Source: a virus. From it: DNA of 64,000 nt. The notes under the pieces were generated by a model, which was given only the letters and a program-made list of their open reading frames with translations, was not told the origin of the DNA and made no database searches. This document shows, piece by piece, positions 10,470 through 18,281 of the stretch. Positions within the stretch are counted from its first letter, which is position 1. Each line of letters opens with the position of its first letter. The DNA is taken from positions 64,001-128,000 of IMG/VR virus record IMGVR_UViG_3300035703_000012. One strand, 5' to 3'. Position numbers and translations under genes: made by a program.

Positions 10470-10755
10470 GTGCACGCTCCGCGGCCCCGGCCCACTCTAC
10501 AAGGTAGCTAGCCAGCTCCCGCGCGAAAAAAATTTGCTCCCGGCTGGCCATCAAGCTGGCGTCTTGGCCCCGCAGCCACTTGAGCCACTTGAGCCAGCCC
10601 TTGAACTCGCCAAGCGCCAGCTTGAGCAAGATGCCGAGCAAGGGGCTGGGCCGCTGGCCGTAGCCCATGCGCCGGCCGAGCTCCCGGAAAAGCTCCGCCT
10701 CGGCCGTCGAGACGAACAGGTTCAGCTGGGTCTTGTTGGGGTTGGGCGCCGGCAT
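10450..10755 (-). CDS. small unknown protein in phoH operon
   Basis: 101 aa, no recognised family. The N-terminal part (NPNKTQLNLFVSTAEAELF) looks like a short strand followed by helices, reminiscent of ribbon-helix-helix proteins but not convincing. Its ATG follows the phoH stop directly (TAG-ATG), and its end overlaps the zinc-ribbon gene. All three are probably one transcript. Confidence 0.7.
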   Translation of the reverse strand: MPAPNPNKTQLNLFVSTAEAELFRELGRRMGYGQRPSPLLGILLKLALGEFKGWLKWLKWLRGQDASLMASREQIFFARELASYLVEWAGAAERAHGQTGD

Positions 10756-11496
10756 CTAACGCTCCTCGTACACCTGCAGCACCGTGCGCACGAGCTTGGA
10801 GCGCACGACGTCCCGCATGGAGAGCTGCACGAAGCCGATGCTCGGCACCTTCACAAAGCGCTCGAGGTCGTCGACGGCCGAGGGCTTGTCGTACGGCAGG
10901 TCGATCTGAGAGGGGTCCATCGTGACGATGACCTTGCAGTCCTCGCCCGCCCGCGTCAGCGCCAGCTTGAGCTGCTCGGGGCTGGCGTTCTGCATCTCGT
11001 CGAGGATCACCACCGCGCGGTTGAAGGTGCGGCCCCGCAGGTAGGTCATCGAGGTGACCTCGACCGTGCCCTGCTGCTGCAGCACCGTCAGCATCTCCTT
11101 GCCGACGAAGTAGCCCAGGCTGTCGAGGATGGGCCTGACGAAGGGCCCCATCTTCTCGTTGAGGTCGCCTTTGAGAAAGCCGATGCCGTCTCCGGCCTCG
11201 ACGGCCGGACGGGCCGCGACGATGCTGTCGATGGCCCCGGCGGCCAGCAGCTCCATCGCGATCGCTGCTGCCAAGAAGGTCTTGCCCGTGCCCGCCGGGC
11301 CCACCAAGAAGGTCAGGTCGTTGGCCATCACCTGGCGGTAGGCGTCGGCCTGGCTCTCAATCTTGTTCTTGTAGGGCCGGTAGGTGAGCTTGGTGGGGTC
11401 GAGGATGAGCCGCGTGGAGGGAGCGTAAGCCTGGTTGGGTGGCAGGCCGTTGAAATCGCCAGGACCGTGGCTACGACCTTTCCGGGGCTTGGACAT
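10756..11496 (-). CDS. phoH: PhoH-like ATPase
   Basis: 246 aa. Walker A GPAGTGKT (residues 66-73), Walker B VVILDEMQN (162-170) and the ..AARPAVEAG.. segment are typical of PhoH-family P-loop ATPases. Some PhoH homologues act with RNases or as helicases, and the gene is very common in phages. Start ATG 11496 is preceded by GAGGT at good spacing; the frame is open 27 codons further upstream but without a ribosome site. First gene of the leftward three-gene operon. The upstream non-coding block at 11.5-12.6 kb separates it from the rightward polymerase region. Confidence 0.93.
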   Translation of the reverse strand: MSKPRKGRSHGPGDFNGLPPNQAYAPSTRLILDPTKLTYRPYKNKIESQADAYRQVMANDLTFLVGPAGTGKTFLAAAIAMELLAAGAIDSIVAARPAVEAGDGIGFLKGDLNEKMGPFVRPILDSLGYFVGKEMLTVLQQQGTVEVTSMTYLRGRTFNRAVVILDEMQNASPEQLKLALTRAGEDCKVIVTMDPSQIDLPYDKPSAVDDLERFVKVPSIGFVQLSMRDVVRSKLVRTVLQVYEER

Positions 11497-11820
11497 GGGT
11501 CTTGCTACCTCGCGCGTCGGGGGCTTGCCGGGGCTGGCCCAGGCGTGCTTCGAGCATCGCAGAGCCTCGCAGGCCAAAGCTGGGCGACGTGCGGCTTTCA
11601 GGGCCTGGCACCGCCATGGTCCCCGCCTGTCGCAGCCCTGCCTGCCGGTGCGTTAGCCCCCGGGGTTTTGGAGCCGGGGACGATTCTGGGCAAGGCCGGC
11701 CGCCAACAAGGTAAAAACTTTTACCTTACGCCTCGCGACAGGCGTGAAGCGTGCAGGCGTCAGGCTTTCAGGGCGTAAGAGGGGGATGGACCCGGTCGGC
11801 GTGAGGCCTCGAAGGTTAAG

Positions 11821-11842
11821 AAATCTGGGTTAACCCAGATTT
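11821..11842. promoter_or_regulatory. perfect palindrome, copy 1 (operator-like)
   Basis: A 22-bp perfect palindrome with core ATCTGGGTTAACCCAGAT. The same core is found at 11871-11892 and 21132-21153, with a near copy at 54199-54214. Recurrence at distant sites suggests a binding site for a dimeric protein. Confidence 0.6.
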
Positions 11843-11870
11843 GGGCGTGAGGCAGGTGGCCAAGGTTAAG

Positions 11871-11892
11871 AAATCTGGGTTAACCCAGATTT
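11871..11892. promoter_or_regulatory. perfect palindrome, copy 2 (operator-like)
   Basis: Identical to the palindrome 50 bp to the left, as part of the 42-bp direct repeat. The 50-bp spacing is close to five helical turns, so both sites would lie on the same face of the DNA. Confidence 0.6.
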
Positions 11893-12079
11893 GGGCGTGA
11901 GGCCTCCAAGAGCTGTGGGGGTGGCTGGGCCTCTGAGGCTAGAAAACCTGGGTCTGAAACTTCAGGTCTCGGGATTTTGGCTGAGCGTAAAGCTTTGGTA
12001 GGCGTAAAGCCCCAAGGGCATTGAGGGCGCTTAGTCTAGAAAACCTGGGTCTGAAACTTTAGGTCGCGGGATTTTGGCT

Positions 12080-12481
12080 ATTTATGGTCCTCGCTTATAC
12101 CCCTCCCCCAAACAATATCGCGGTCTGGAAAAAAGACCGGGGGTGGGGTCCATTCGGCTGGACCGGTTCGGAATTAACTGGGTGGTTCCCAGACTCCGCA
12201 CCTGGTGCGATGCGCTGACACGACCGTCGAGCGCAACCCGCAGACGTCGAGACCTCCCGGTTCTCGGCTCGATGCAGACCGGCATTTCCCCATTCGGTCC
12301 AACCAACCCCCTGTGCCTCGGTGCAGCACAGGGGGCTTCGTCGTAGCACCCTACCGAGCGGTGGGAGGCCGCGTCCCGGACCTCGTCCGGGCGGTCGCCA
12401 ACCTCCTCGGCTGATCCTCACCCGGGCCGTTCTCCGCGCGGAGGGAACGGCCTGACCGGTATCCGCGCACCGTTATCACAC
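12080..12481. other. gene-free stretch with several hairpins
   Basis: No convincing coding frame. Inverted repeats include CGGTCT..AGACCG (about 12120-12138), GGTCC..GGACC, and a strong stem CCCCCTGTG / CACAGGGGG (about 12308-12335). A hairpin of the type GGGCCGTTCTC..GGGAACGGCC lies at about 12424-12451 and resembles those at 13525 and 13590. It may hold an untranslated leader or a small RNA; nothing firmer can be said. Confidence 0.4.
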
Positions 12482-12571
12482 GGGAAGCTGCGTCGCACAC
12501 GCTGGGCATCGCGCGCCAGCAGCACGGCTTCCCACCCCACAGGGCCACTTCCGCAAGGAGGTGGCCCTTTT
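12482..12571 (+). ncRNA. structured RNA element with terminator hairpin, copy A
   Basis: An outer stem GGGAAGC / GCTTCCC (12482-12488 / 12527-12533) encloses a small GCG-T-CGC hairpin and a GCTGG..CCAGC hairpin. A GCAA-loop terminator follows: GGGCCACTTCC / GGAGGTGGCCC, then TTTT (12542-12571). Copy B at 18164-18255 keeps the loop sequences and the pairing while stem bases change together. It lies 33 bases before a gene whose paralogue follows copy B. It could be an attenuator-type leader or a small RNA gene. Confidence 0.7.
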
Positions 12572-12604
12572 CGCGTCTTTGGACGCAGGAAAGGCGTATC
12601 TAAA

Positions 12605-13507
12605 ATGTCCGCACTAAATGCGCTGTTCGCAGCGCTGCGGGAGTTCATCCTCCCCGAAACGGCCTGCCTGGAGGCCCAGGAGGAGACCCTTGCCACCCCG
12701 GTGGGCGGCGCCGTGGTGGTGTACAACACCACCGCCTCGTTCGACCAGGACGAGACGGTGGTCTACACCATCTCGTCCGGCAAGGCCGGCGAGGGCCGGA
12801 CCTCGACCGGCCGGGTGTGCCACGGCCTGGAGGGGGGCATGGTCGTGGGCCCCTCTCGGGGCGGGAGCACCAGCTCCCCTATGCTCAACGGGTACCTCAT
12901 GGCCATCGACGGGGACACCCGTGCCACCGTGCACGGTGTGGCCATCCGCGGCCACAGCTACCCCGACGGGCTCTACGCCCGCTTCGGGGTGGAGCTTAAC
13001 CTGAGCCAGAGCGCCTACAACGCCCTGGCCCGCGCCATCCGGGGCAAGGCGGAGTTCCAGCTCCGCATCACGGCGCTGCGGGGCGCCTACGGGGTGAACA
13101 ACAAGAAGTTCAACCCCGATCTCGGGGGCGAGTTCACGGAGTACGTCTACGGGCGTGTCCGTGAAATGCGCTCCCCGGTGGAGCCCATCCGCATCGAGGT
13201 CCTCTACCCGGGGCACCCCGAGTGGGTCGTCCCAACGGTCGAGGCCGTCTCCCGCAAGGGGGTCTACGGCACGGGCACCCGGGCCCAGGCCCGTCGGGCG
13301 GCCGACCTCGCCCAGGTCTTCGCCAACCTGGGCACGGGGGCTTCGGCTCCTGTGCCCACCCCCACCCCGACGGCGGCCACGGCGGCTCCCACCCAGGAGC
13401 CGGCCGTGACGCCGGCGGCCGACGCCACGGCGGACGCCGAGGCCCAGGCCCTGCTCGACCAGCTGATGGGGCAAGCCCCTGAGGCTGACGAGCCCGACCT
13501 GGGCTAG
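12605..13507 (+). CDS. unknown protein, paralogue A flanking the RNA-polymerase-like gene
   Basis: 300 aa, no recognised family. It aligns with the 279-aa product of 18282-19121 along most of its length. Shared landmarks are VVYT near 55-60, DGDT..ATVHG near 100-110, DGL.ARFG near 120, YGVNNK near 160, VSR.GVYGT near 215 and the C-terminal tail EAQA.LDQLMGQ. A Pro/Thr/Ala-rich linker separates the tail from the folded part. Start ATG 12605 is preceded by AGGAAAGG. Expression is probably shaped by the structured element and terminator just upstream. Placement on both sides of the polymerase-like gene suggests related work, but function is unknown. Confidence 0.85.
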   Translation: MSALNALFAALREFILPETACLEAQEETLATPVGGAVVVYNTTASFDQDETVVYTISSGKAGEGRTSTGRVCHGLEGGMVVGPSRGGSTSSPMLNGYLMAIDGDTRATVHGVAIRGHSYPDGLYARFGVELNLSQSAYNALARAIRGKAEFQLRITALRGAYGVNNKKFNPDLGGEFTEYVYGRVREMRSPVEPIRIEVLYPGHPEWVVPTVEAVSRKGVYGTGTRAQARRAADLAQVFANLGTGASAPVPTPTPTAATAAPTQEPAVTPAADATADAEAQALLDQLMGQAPEADEPDLG

Positions 13508-13524
13508 GTCTCACCTCACTCACG

Positions 13525-13622
13525 GCTGGGCCGGTCTCCGCGCAGAGAGACCGGCCCTTCTACCACATCTGCGCTTCTCCACTGCACAGGGCCGTTCTCC
13601 GCGCGGGGAGTTCGGCCTTTCC
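13525..13622 (+). terminator. two terminator-like hairpins
   Basis: GGGCCGGTCTC / GAGACCGGCCC followed by TTCT (about 13530-13561) and GGGCCGTTCTCC / GGGGAGTTCGGCC followed by TTTCC (about 13590-13622). They separate paralogue A from the polymerase-like gene. Confidence 0.6.
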
Positions 13623-13648
13623 TTGTCCGCGCAAAGAAAGGGAATCCA

Positions 13649-16600
13649 ATGTTCGAGCAGACGATCTTCGAGGACGGTTACGTCCTCGAGGTAATCACGG
13701 TCGAGGCAGACGAAGTTTGCCCGGCCGCCGACCTGGCCCTGGCGAAGGCCGAGAAGGCCGACGCCACGACACGGGCCAAGGCGCGCCGCAAGGCCCGCAA
13801 GGCCCGCAAGGCCCGCAAGGGCACCGCTGCCCAGGTCCTGGTGGACTTGGGCAACGCTCTGCGCAAGCGGGGCGTCAAGGTCGTCGCCGAGGCCAAGGCC
13901 AAGGCGGCGAAGGCCCCGAAGGCCAAGGCCCGCAAGGCCAAGGCCAAGAAGTCCACGCACCAGAAGGGTCTGGCGCGTGGCATCCAGATCCGGTCCCGCC
14001 TCGCCCGCAAGGCGAAGGCGGCCGCCAAGGTGCGGGCCTACGTGCCCACCTTGGTTCGCCTCGCGCGGGTGCAGACCCGTGCGGTCGGGGCGACCGGAAG
14101 AAAGGAGAACCTCGTGAATCCCAACAACCTCTACATCAACGGCCTGAGCGAGGCCGTGGAGGTGCTGAACCAGGTGTCCGACGACGTCGGCATCGGGTTC
14201 GACTTCTACAACTCCACCACGAAAGCCAGCGTGGTGGAGATCGCTAAGGGACGCCTGCCCAAGGAGTCCCACAACGTGCTCGTCCTCAACGGCGAGGTCG
14301 ACTACATCGACGATGCCACCTACGCCCTCGCGGTGGTGGCACTGACCTGCGGCGTTCCCCTCGTGGATCGTCCGGTCTTCGTCGACGGCGACATCGACGG
14401 GGTGGACAGCTACTGGGGTGACTGGGCGCTGTCCCTGCCCCAGTTCGACCCGCAGCACCTGAGCGGCAACGCGAAGGTGTGGGTGCTCCCGGGTACCGGT
14501 GGGGTGCTCGACGTGGAGGACGAAGCGAATGCCAAGTGGGTTCTCACCCCGCAGGCGTTCGTCAGTTCGCTCGTCGAGCGCTCGGTGATCGACCAGAAGC
14601 GGTTTGCTGCCATGCTTGCCCTCATGGGCGGCGAGAAGCACACCGTGAAGGGCAAGGTCGCCATGATCGTCCGCCGGGGTCGCGACGAGCTGGTCTTCCA
14701 GCCGGCCGACAAGACCCTGAACGGCAACCCGCTCCGCAACGGGTACTGGGTCGAGGGGCTCGACAACGAGGGTTACAAGGCCCTCTTCTGGGCGACCTGG
14801 TACGCGCTCACGGGCGAGTCGGGCAACACGATGAAGGGGCGCCTGGCGTTCCTGACCGAGTTGTTCGGCGACCCCGGCCACGGCGAGCTCCGGCTCGGCG
14901 CGGTGGGCGAGTACTACGGCAACCAGCCTGGCAAGCTGGTGGTGAAGGCCACGACGGAGACCCTCGGCTTCGAGGTCACCAACGGCGGGACCGACACCGT
15001 GCTTGAGATCCTCGAGCACTGCTACGGGCAGGAAACTCCGGTTACGGCGCTCCCGAGCCACCAGGTCGACAACGTCGCCATCGGCGAGTTGGCCTGCGCG
15101 GGCAAGGGCTTCGCGATCACCAAGAACGGGGACGACTTCACCGTCGTCACCCGGGTCCCCGCTTCCACGGAGATCAAGAAGGTGGTCAACCGGTTCGCCC
15201 TCATCAAGGCGAGCTGCGAAGCCGTGCTCAAGCACGGTCAGCGCTCGTCGGGGGTGGTCCCCAGCCCGGTCGCAACCCGCACCTCGGACGGAAGCCTGGT
15301 GCGCTTCCACGGCGTGAAGACGCGCGTCGCCATCATCGGTGACTGCGTGTCCTTCAACGACGGCTCCGGCACGGCACACCTGAGCGAGGATGCCACGATC
15401 ACGACGTACCGTGACGTGGTCCTCAAGGCCAAGGTCCCTGTCGCCGGCCTCGACGCCGACACCGCCATCTCCCAGGTGAAGGCCTCCACCTTCATCGCCA
15501 CGGAGTGCGCGGAAGGCGAGTACGCGTTCTCGGTCGAAGGCGCCCCGCGTGCCAAGAACCGGCGCAACGCTCGTCGCACCCCCGACCCCACCAAGGTCGA
15601 GTTCCGCTACGACGCCAAGTCCGAGACGGTCACGGTCCTCGTGCCGGCTCGGGAAGAGAACACCTCCGAGGTGGCGAAGTTCGCCAAGGAGGGCGTCAAA
15701 GCGGTCGGTCGCAACAACCCGCATCTCCGCGTCTTCGCCGCGGGGGATCGGAGCAAGGAGCTCGACGCCACCCTGTTCATCGGCCCGGAAGGGCTGAAGG
15801 GTCTCCACGAGAACATCCTGGAGATGGCGTGCTTCCGGTACGGCGTTGAGGTTGTGCGTCCCGCGCACAACGGAGCCCCGCCGGAAGTTCGGGACCTGGT
15901 CAACCGCCTGGTGGCGGACCCGGCGGCAACGCCGGAGGTCGAGGTGGTCTACGACAACCTCAGCCACGACCAGTACGAGCTCTACCGCCAAGAGCACTCC
16001 GGCAACCCGTCGTACGGGTTCTCGGAGGACAACGGCGTCTACACCATGACCTGGAAGGGTCGTGCGATCGTGGGCGACGTGGTGCTCGCGGTGGAGAACA
16101 CCCCAATCTACCTGTCGATGGGTCGCTCCAACCTCACGGTGGAGATGACCCTCGCGCTGTCCGCCATCAGCCCGGAGCTGGTGGCGTACTACACAGGCGA
16201 TCTAAAGCCCGAAGCCGTCATCGAGCTGCCCGCGGTCCACGCGGCGCTCTCCGCCATGGAGTACTTCCTGGTGTGGGCTGGTGGTGTGGATCCGTTCGAG
16301 CTGGCGGGTGACCCCCGTTTCTCCTCGGCGGAAGGTCGTCGGTACAAGGAGCGCTGCTTCGCGTTGCAGCGTCTCCTCAACTGTGTCAACGCGCGCACGG
16401 CCCCGGATGGCGTGCCTGTGTTCGAGGTGGATCCCACCGAGAACGCGAGCATCGACACCACGGGAACGGACCGGGCCATCTTGCGGCGCCTCGCCAAGGC
16501 GTTCAAGAACGGCCTCGTGTTCCGCTACCAGGGGCAGGAGGACCTGTACCTCGACTTCAACGCCATCCGAGAGATCGGACCGGTGGACGAAGACGACAAC

Positions 16601-18076
16601 GGGTTCTCGTACGTCGAGGAGTTGGCCGCCTTCGTGCGGTTCCTCGGGCGTGCGAAGTCGTTCGCTCCGGCAGTTCAGCAACGTAGGACGGAACGGTTCT
16701 TCAACCTGATGCGCAAGCATCTCACGTCCGCCGTGGCTGAGTCTCCTCGGTTCATCGCGAAGATGCTGCGGCCCATCCCGGCTCACGTCACGAAGGTGAC
16801 GACCATGAGCTGGGTGAAGCCCGGAGAAATCCGCATCAACCCCAACGATCCGCGTGTGCTCAGGGGCGAAATCCGCGAGGATGACGTCCTTATCAGTGAG
16901 CGCTGCCCGGTGTACTACCCGGCAGCAGGACAGGTTGTCCTCGACGCTCGGATCAAGGTTGGCCTCTGGGCCGTGAACCCCCTGTGGTGGCATGCCGCCA
17001 ACGAGGGTGACGCGGACGGTGACCAGTTGTTCGCAGCCCTGGTGCCCGGCCTCCTCAAGGGGCACGTGCTCCGTCAGTTCGCTTCGGTGGGCTGGCTCAG
17101 CACGGACGGCTACTACCGGTTGCGCGCGGCAGGGTCGCTCCCCTTCCTCGACTTCGTTGAGGATGCGGCCGCCAAGAAGGGCTTCGCGAGCCACAGCTAC
17201 GACACCCTCCCCAGCGGGAAGCCGGGGGCGTTCCAGTTCTTCGAGGCTCCCCTCTCGAGCTGGCGCAACACGATCCGAGAGATCCAGCTGCAGTACAAGG
17301 TCCGGGTGGGGCAGGGCTACGCCCTCAAGCACCTGACGCTGTACATCCTGCTGGCGGCCAAGGCTTGCACGGGGTCCGACCCCGCGTTTGTCGAAGCCGC
17401 TGCGGAAGCCCACGTGGCTTGCGGCCGTTTGGTCTACGAGGGACTCGGCCTGGCCGGGTACACCGCGGAAGCCAAGGTGTTCTTCGACGCACTCCCGCGT
17501 CTCGCTTATGACGGCTTCGTGCTGGTCGAGCGTGCCGGGATGCCTCTCGAGGAGCGCTACTGCGTGGTCACGCAGGAGGAACTCAAGGAGCTCGAGCTCG
17601 GTCAGGATGACACCTGCTATCAGGGTACTTCCGCGCTGCAGCGCCTCTTCGAGGACTGCACCGGGTACCAGCTCTCAGAGCAGGCTGCCGAGATCGTCCG
17701 CATCGCGCGTCGCATCCACGTGTGCGCGCGGGACATGGCCAAGGGGAAAGAGAGCCCGAAGTTCAAGGACGAGCCCTTCATGGGTCTCACCTTGGGCTTC
17801 TTCGCGCCGATCGCTCAGATGATGCGTCATGCGTCGAAGGGTGAACTCGGTCACGGAGCCCAGGTGGACGCGGCTGTCGCTGCGTACACCGAGGGGTTCG
17901 GCTTCGAGGAGGGCCCGGTGGCCCTGGTGGACCTCGTTGACGAGCGGGCCGTCCGGTACTTCTTCGGGTCTGACCCGTTGGTGACCGGTCTGGTCTTCCG
18001 GGCGCTCAACACGCAACGGGGCATGCTCAACGCGCGACGCCAGCAGGCCGAGCGCAACAGCGTGTTCTTCGCGTAG
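13649..18076 (+). CDS. RNA-polymerase-like protein with double-psi barrel signature
   Basis: 1,475 aa as one open frame. Seen: HAANEGDADGDQLFAALVP with D1121, D1123 and D1125, close to the beta' catalytic motif NADFDGDQMAVHVP. The preceding 60 residues (GEIRINPNDPRVLRGEIREDDVLIS.. then RCPVYYP) match the spacing of the beta' segment just upstream of that motif. This fits single-chain two-barrel RNA polymerases such as YonO, not the T7 type. The first 155 residues are extremely Lys/Ala/Arg-rich, like a histone-H1 tail. An internal AAAGGAG-GTG at 14114 could start a 1,320-aa form without the tail. ATG 13649 has an upstream AAAGGGAA. Flanked by paralogues A and B. Likely job: transcribing phage genes. 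Confidence is high that it is a gene, moderate for polymerase. Confidence 0.72.
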   Translation: MFEQTIFEDGYVLEVITVEADEVCPAADLALAKAEKADATTRAKARRKARKARKARKGTAAQVLVDLGNALRKRGVKVVAEAKAKAAKAPKAKARKAKAKKSTHQKGLARGIQIRSRLARKAKAAAKVRAYVPTLVRLARVQTRAVGATGRKENLVNPNNLYINGLSEAVEVLNQVSDDVGIGFDFYNSTTKASVVEIAKGRLPKESHNVLVLNGEVDYIDDATYALAVVALTCGVPLVDRPVFVDGDIDGVDSYWGDWALSLPQFDPQHLSGNAKVWVLPGTGGVLDVEDEANAKWVLTPQAFVSSLVERSVIDQKRFAAMLALMGGEKHTVKGKVAMIVRRGRDELVFQPADKTLNGNPLRNGYWVEGLDNEGYKALFWATWYALTGESGNTMKGRLAFLTELFGDPGHGELRLGAVGEYYGNQPGKLVVKATTETLGFEVTNGGTDTVLEILEHCYGQETPVTALPSHQVDNVAIGELACAGKGFAITKNGDDFTVVTRVPASTEIKKVVNRFALIKASCEAVLKHGQRSSGVVPSPVATRTSDGSLVRFHGVKTRVAIIGDCVSFNDGSGTAHLSEDATITTYRDVVLKAKVPVAGLDADTAISQVKASTFIATECAEGEYAFSVEGAPRAKNRRNARRTPDPTKVEFRYDAKSETVTVLVPAREENTSEVAKFAKEGVKAVGRNNPHLRVFAAGDRSKELDATLFIGPEGLKGLHENILEMACFRYGVEVVRPAHNGAPPEVRDLVNRLVADPAATPEVEVVYDNLSHDQYELYRQEHSGNPSYGFSEDNGVYTMTWKGRAIVGDVVLAVENTPIYLSMGRSNLTVEMTLALSAISPELVAYYTGDLKPEAVIELPAVHAALSAMEYFLVWAGGVDPFELAGDPRFSSAEGRRYKERCFALQRLLNCVNARTAPDGVPVFEVDPTENASIDTTGTDRAILRRLAKAFKNGLVFRYQGQEDLYLDFNAIREIGPVDEDDNGFSYVEELAAFVRFLGRAKSFAPAVQQRRTERFFNLMRKHLTSAVAESPRFIAKMLRPIPAHVTKVTTMSWVKPGEIRINPNDPRVLRGEIREDDVLISERCPVYYPAAGQVVLDARIKVGLWAVNPLWWHAANEGDADGDQLFAALVPGLLKGHVLRQFASVGWLSTDGYYRLRAAGSLPFLDFVEDAAAKKGFASHSYDTLPSGKPGAFQFFEAPLSSWRNTIREIQLQYKVRVGQGYALKHLTLYILLAAKACTGSDPAFVEAAAEAHVACGRLVYEGLGLAGYTAEAKVFFDALPRLAYDGFVLVERAGMPLEERYCVVTQEELKELELGQDDTCYQGTSALQRLFEDCTGYQLSEQAAEIVRIARRIHVCARDMAKGKESPKFKDEPFMGLTLGFFAPIAQMMRHASKGELGHGAQVDAAVAAYTEGFGFEEGPVALVDLVDERAVRYFFGSDPLVTGLVFRALNTQRGMLNARRQQAERNSVFFA
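14101..14116 (+). promoter_or_regulatory. internal ribosome site and GTG start in the polymerase-like gene
   Basis: AAAGGAGAACCTCGTG gives an ideal Shine-Dalgarno and GTG start, in frame, exactly where the basic Lys/Ala-rich region ends. It could produce a second, tail-less protein. Confidence 0.55.
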
Positions 18077-18163
18077 CGAGCGCGGCTCTCCCACCGGAGG
18101 CTTGGTCAGCCTTAAAAGCGACCCCTGTTAGGCTTTCAGGCTATCCAAAGCCGCATTCATCCC

Positions 18164-18255
18164 GTGGGGGCTGCGTCGCACACACTGGGCACGCGAGCGC
18201 CAGTAGCACAGCACCCACACCGCCAGGGCCACCTCCGCAAGGAGGTGGCCCTTTT
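18164..18255 (+). ncRNA. structured RNA element with terminator hairpin, copy B
   Basis: Outer stem GTGGGGGCTG / CAGCACCCAC (18164-18173 / 18209-18218, one mismatch), the same GCG-T-CGC mini-hairpin, and inner stem ACTGG / CCAGT where copy A has GCTGG / CCAGC. The terminator GGGCCACCTCC-GCAA-GGAGGTGGCCC-TTTT is at 18226-18255. Paired changes relative to copy A support real RNA structure. It ends 26 bases before ATG 18282. Confidence 0.7.
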
Positions 18256-18281
18256 GGCGTTTGTCCAGAAAAGAGGACCCC

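Larger units (their letters stand above)
11708..12079. repeat. repeat-rich non-coding block: iteron-like repeats, palindromes, direct repeats
   Basis: Contents: (1) a 20-bp inverted repeat 11708-11727 (AAGGTAAAA / TTTTACCTT, 2-base spacer). (2) Seven GGCGTRARGC-like direct repeats at 11741, 11772, 11798, 11844, 11894, 11984 and 12001. (3) An identical 42-bp direct repeat at 11812-11853 and 11862-11903, each holding a perfect 22-bp palindrome. (4) A 44-bp direct repeat at 11939-11982 and 12036-12079 with few differences. There is no gene here. Arrays of this kind occur at replication origins and at multi-operator control regions. The block lies between the leftward phoH operon and the rightward polymerase region. 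Confidence 0.8.

Noticed and set aside
10468-11778. 436-codon + strand frame across the phoH operon
   Set aside because: Antisense to phoH, whose Walker motifs and ribosome site are clear.
13520-15997. 825-codon open frame on the minus strand
   Set aside because: Lies opposite the polymerase-like gene and paralogue A across their terminators; composition is Val/Asp/His-rich shadow type.
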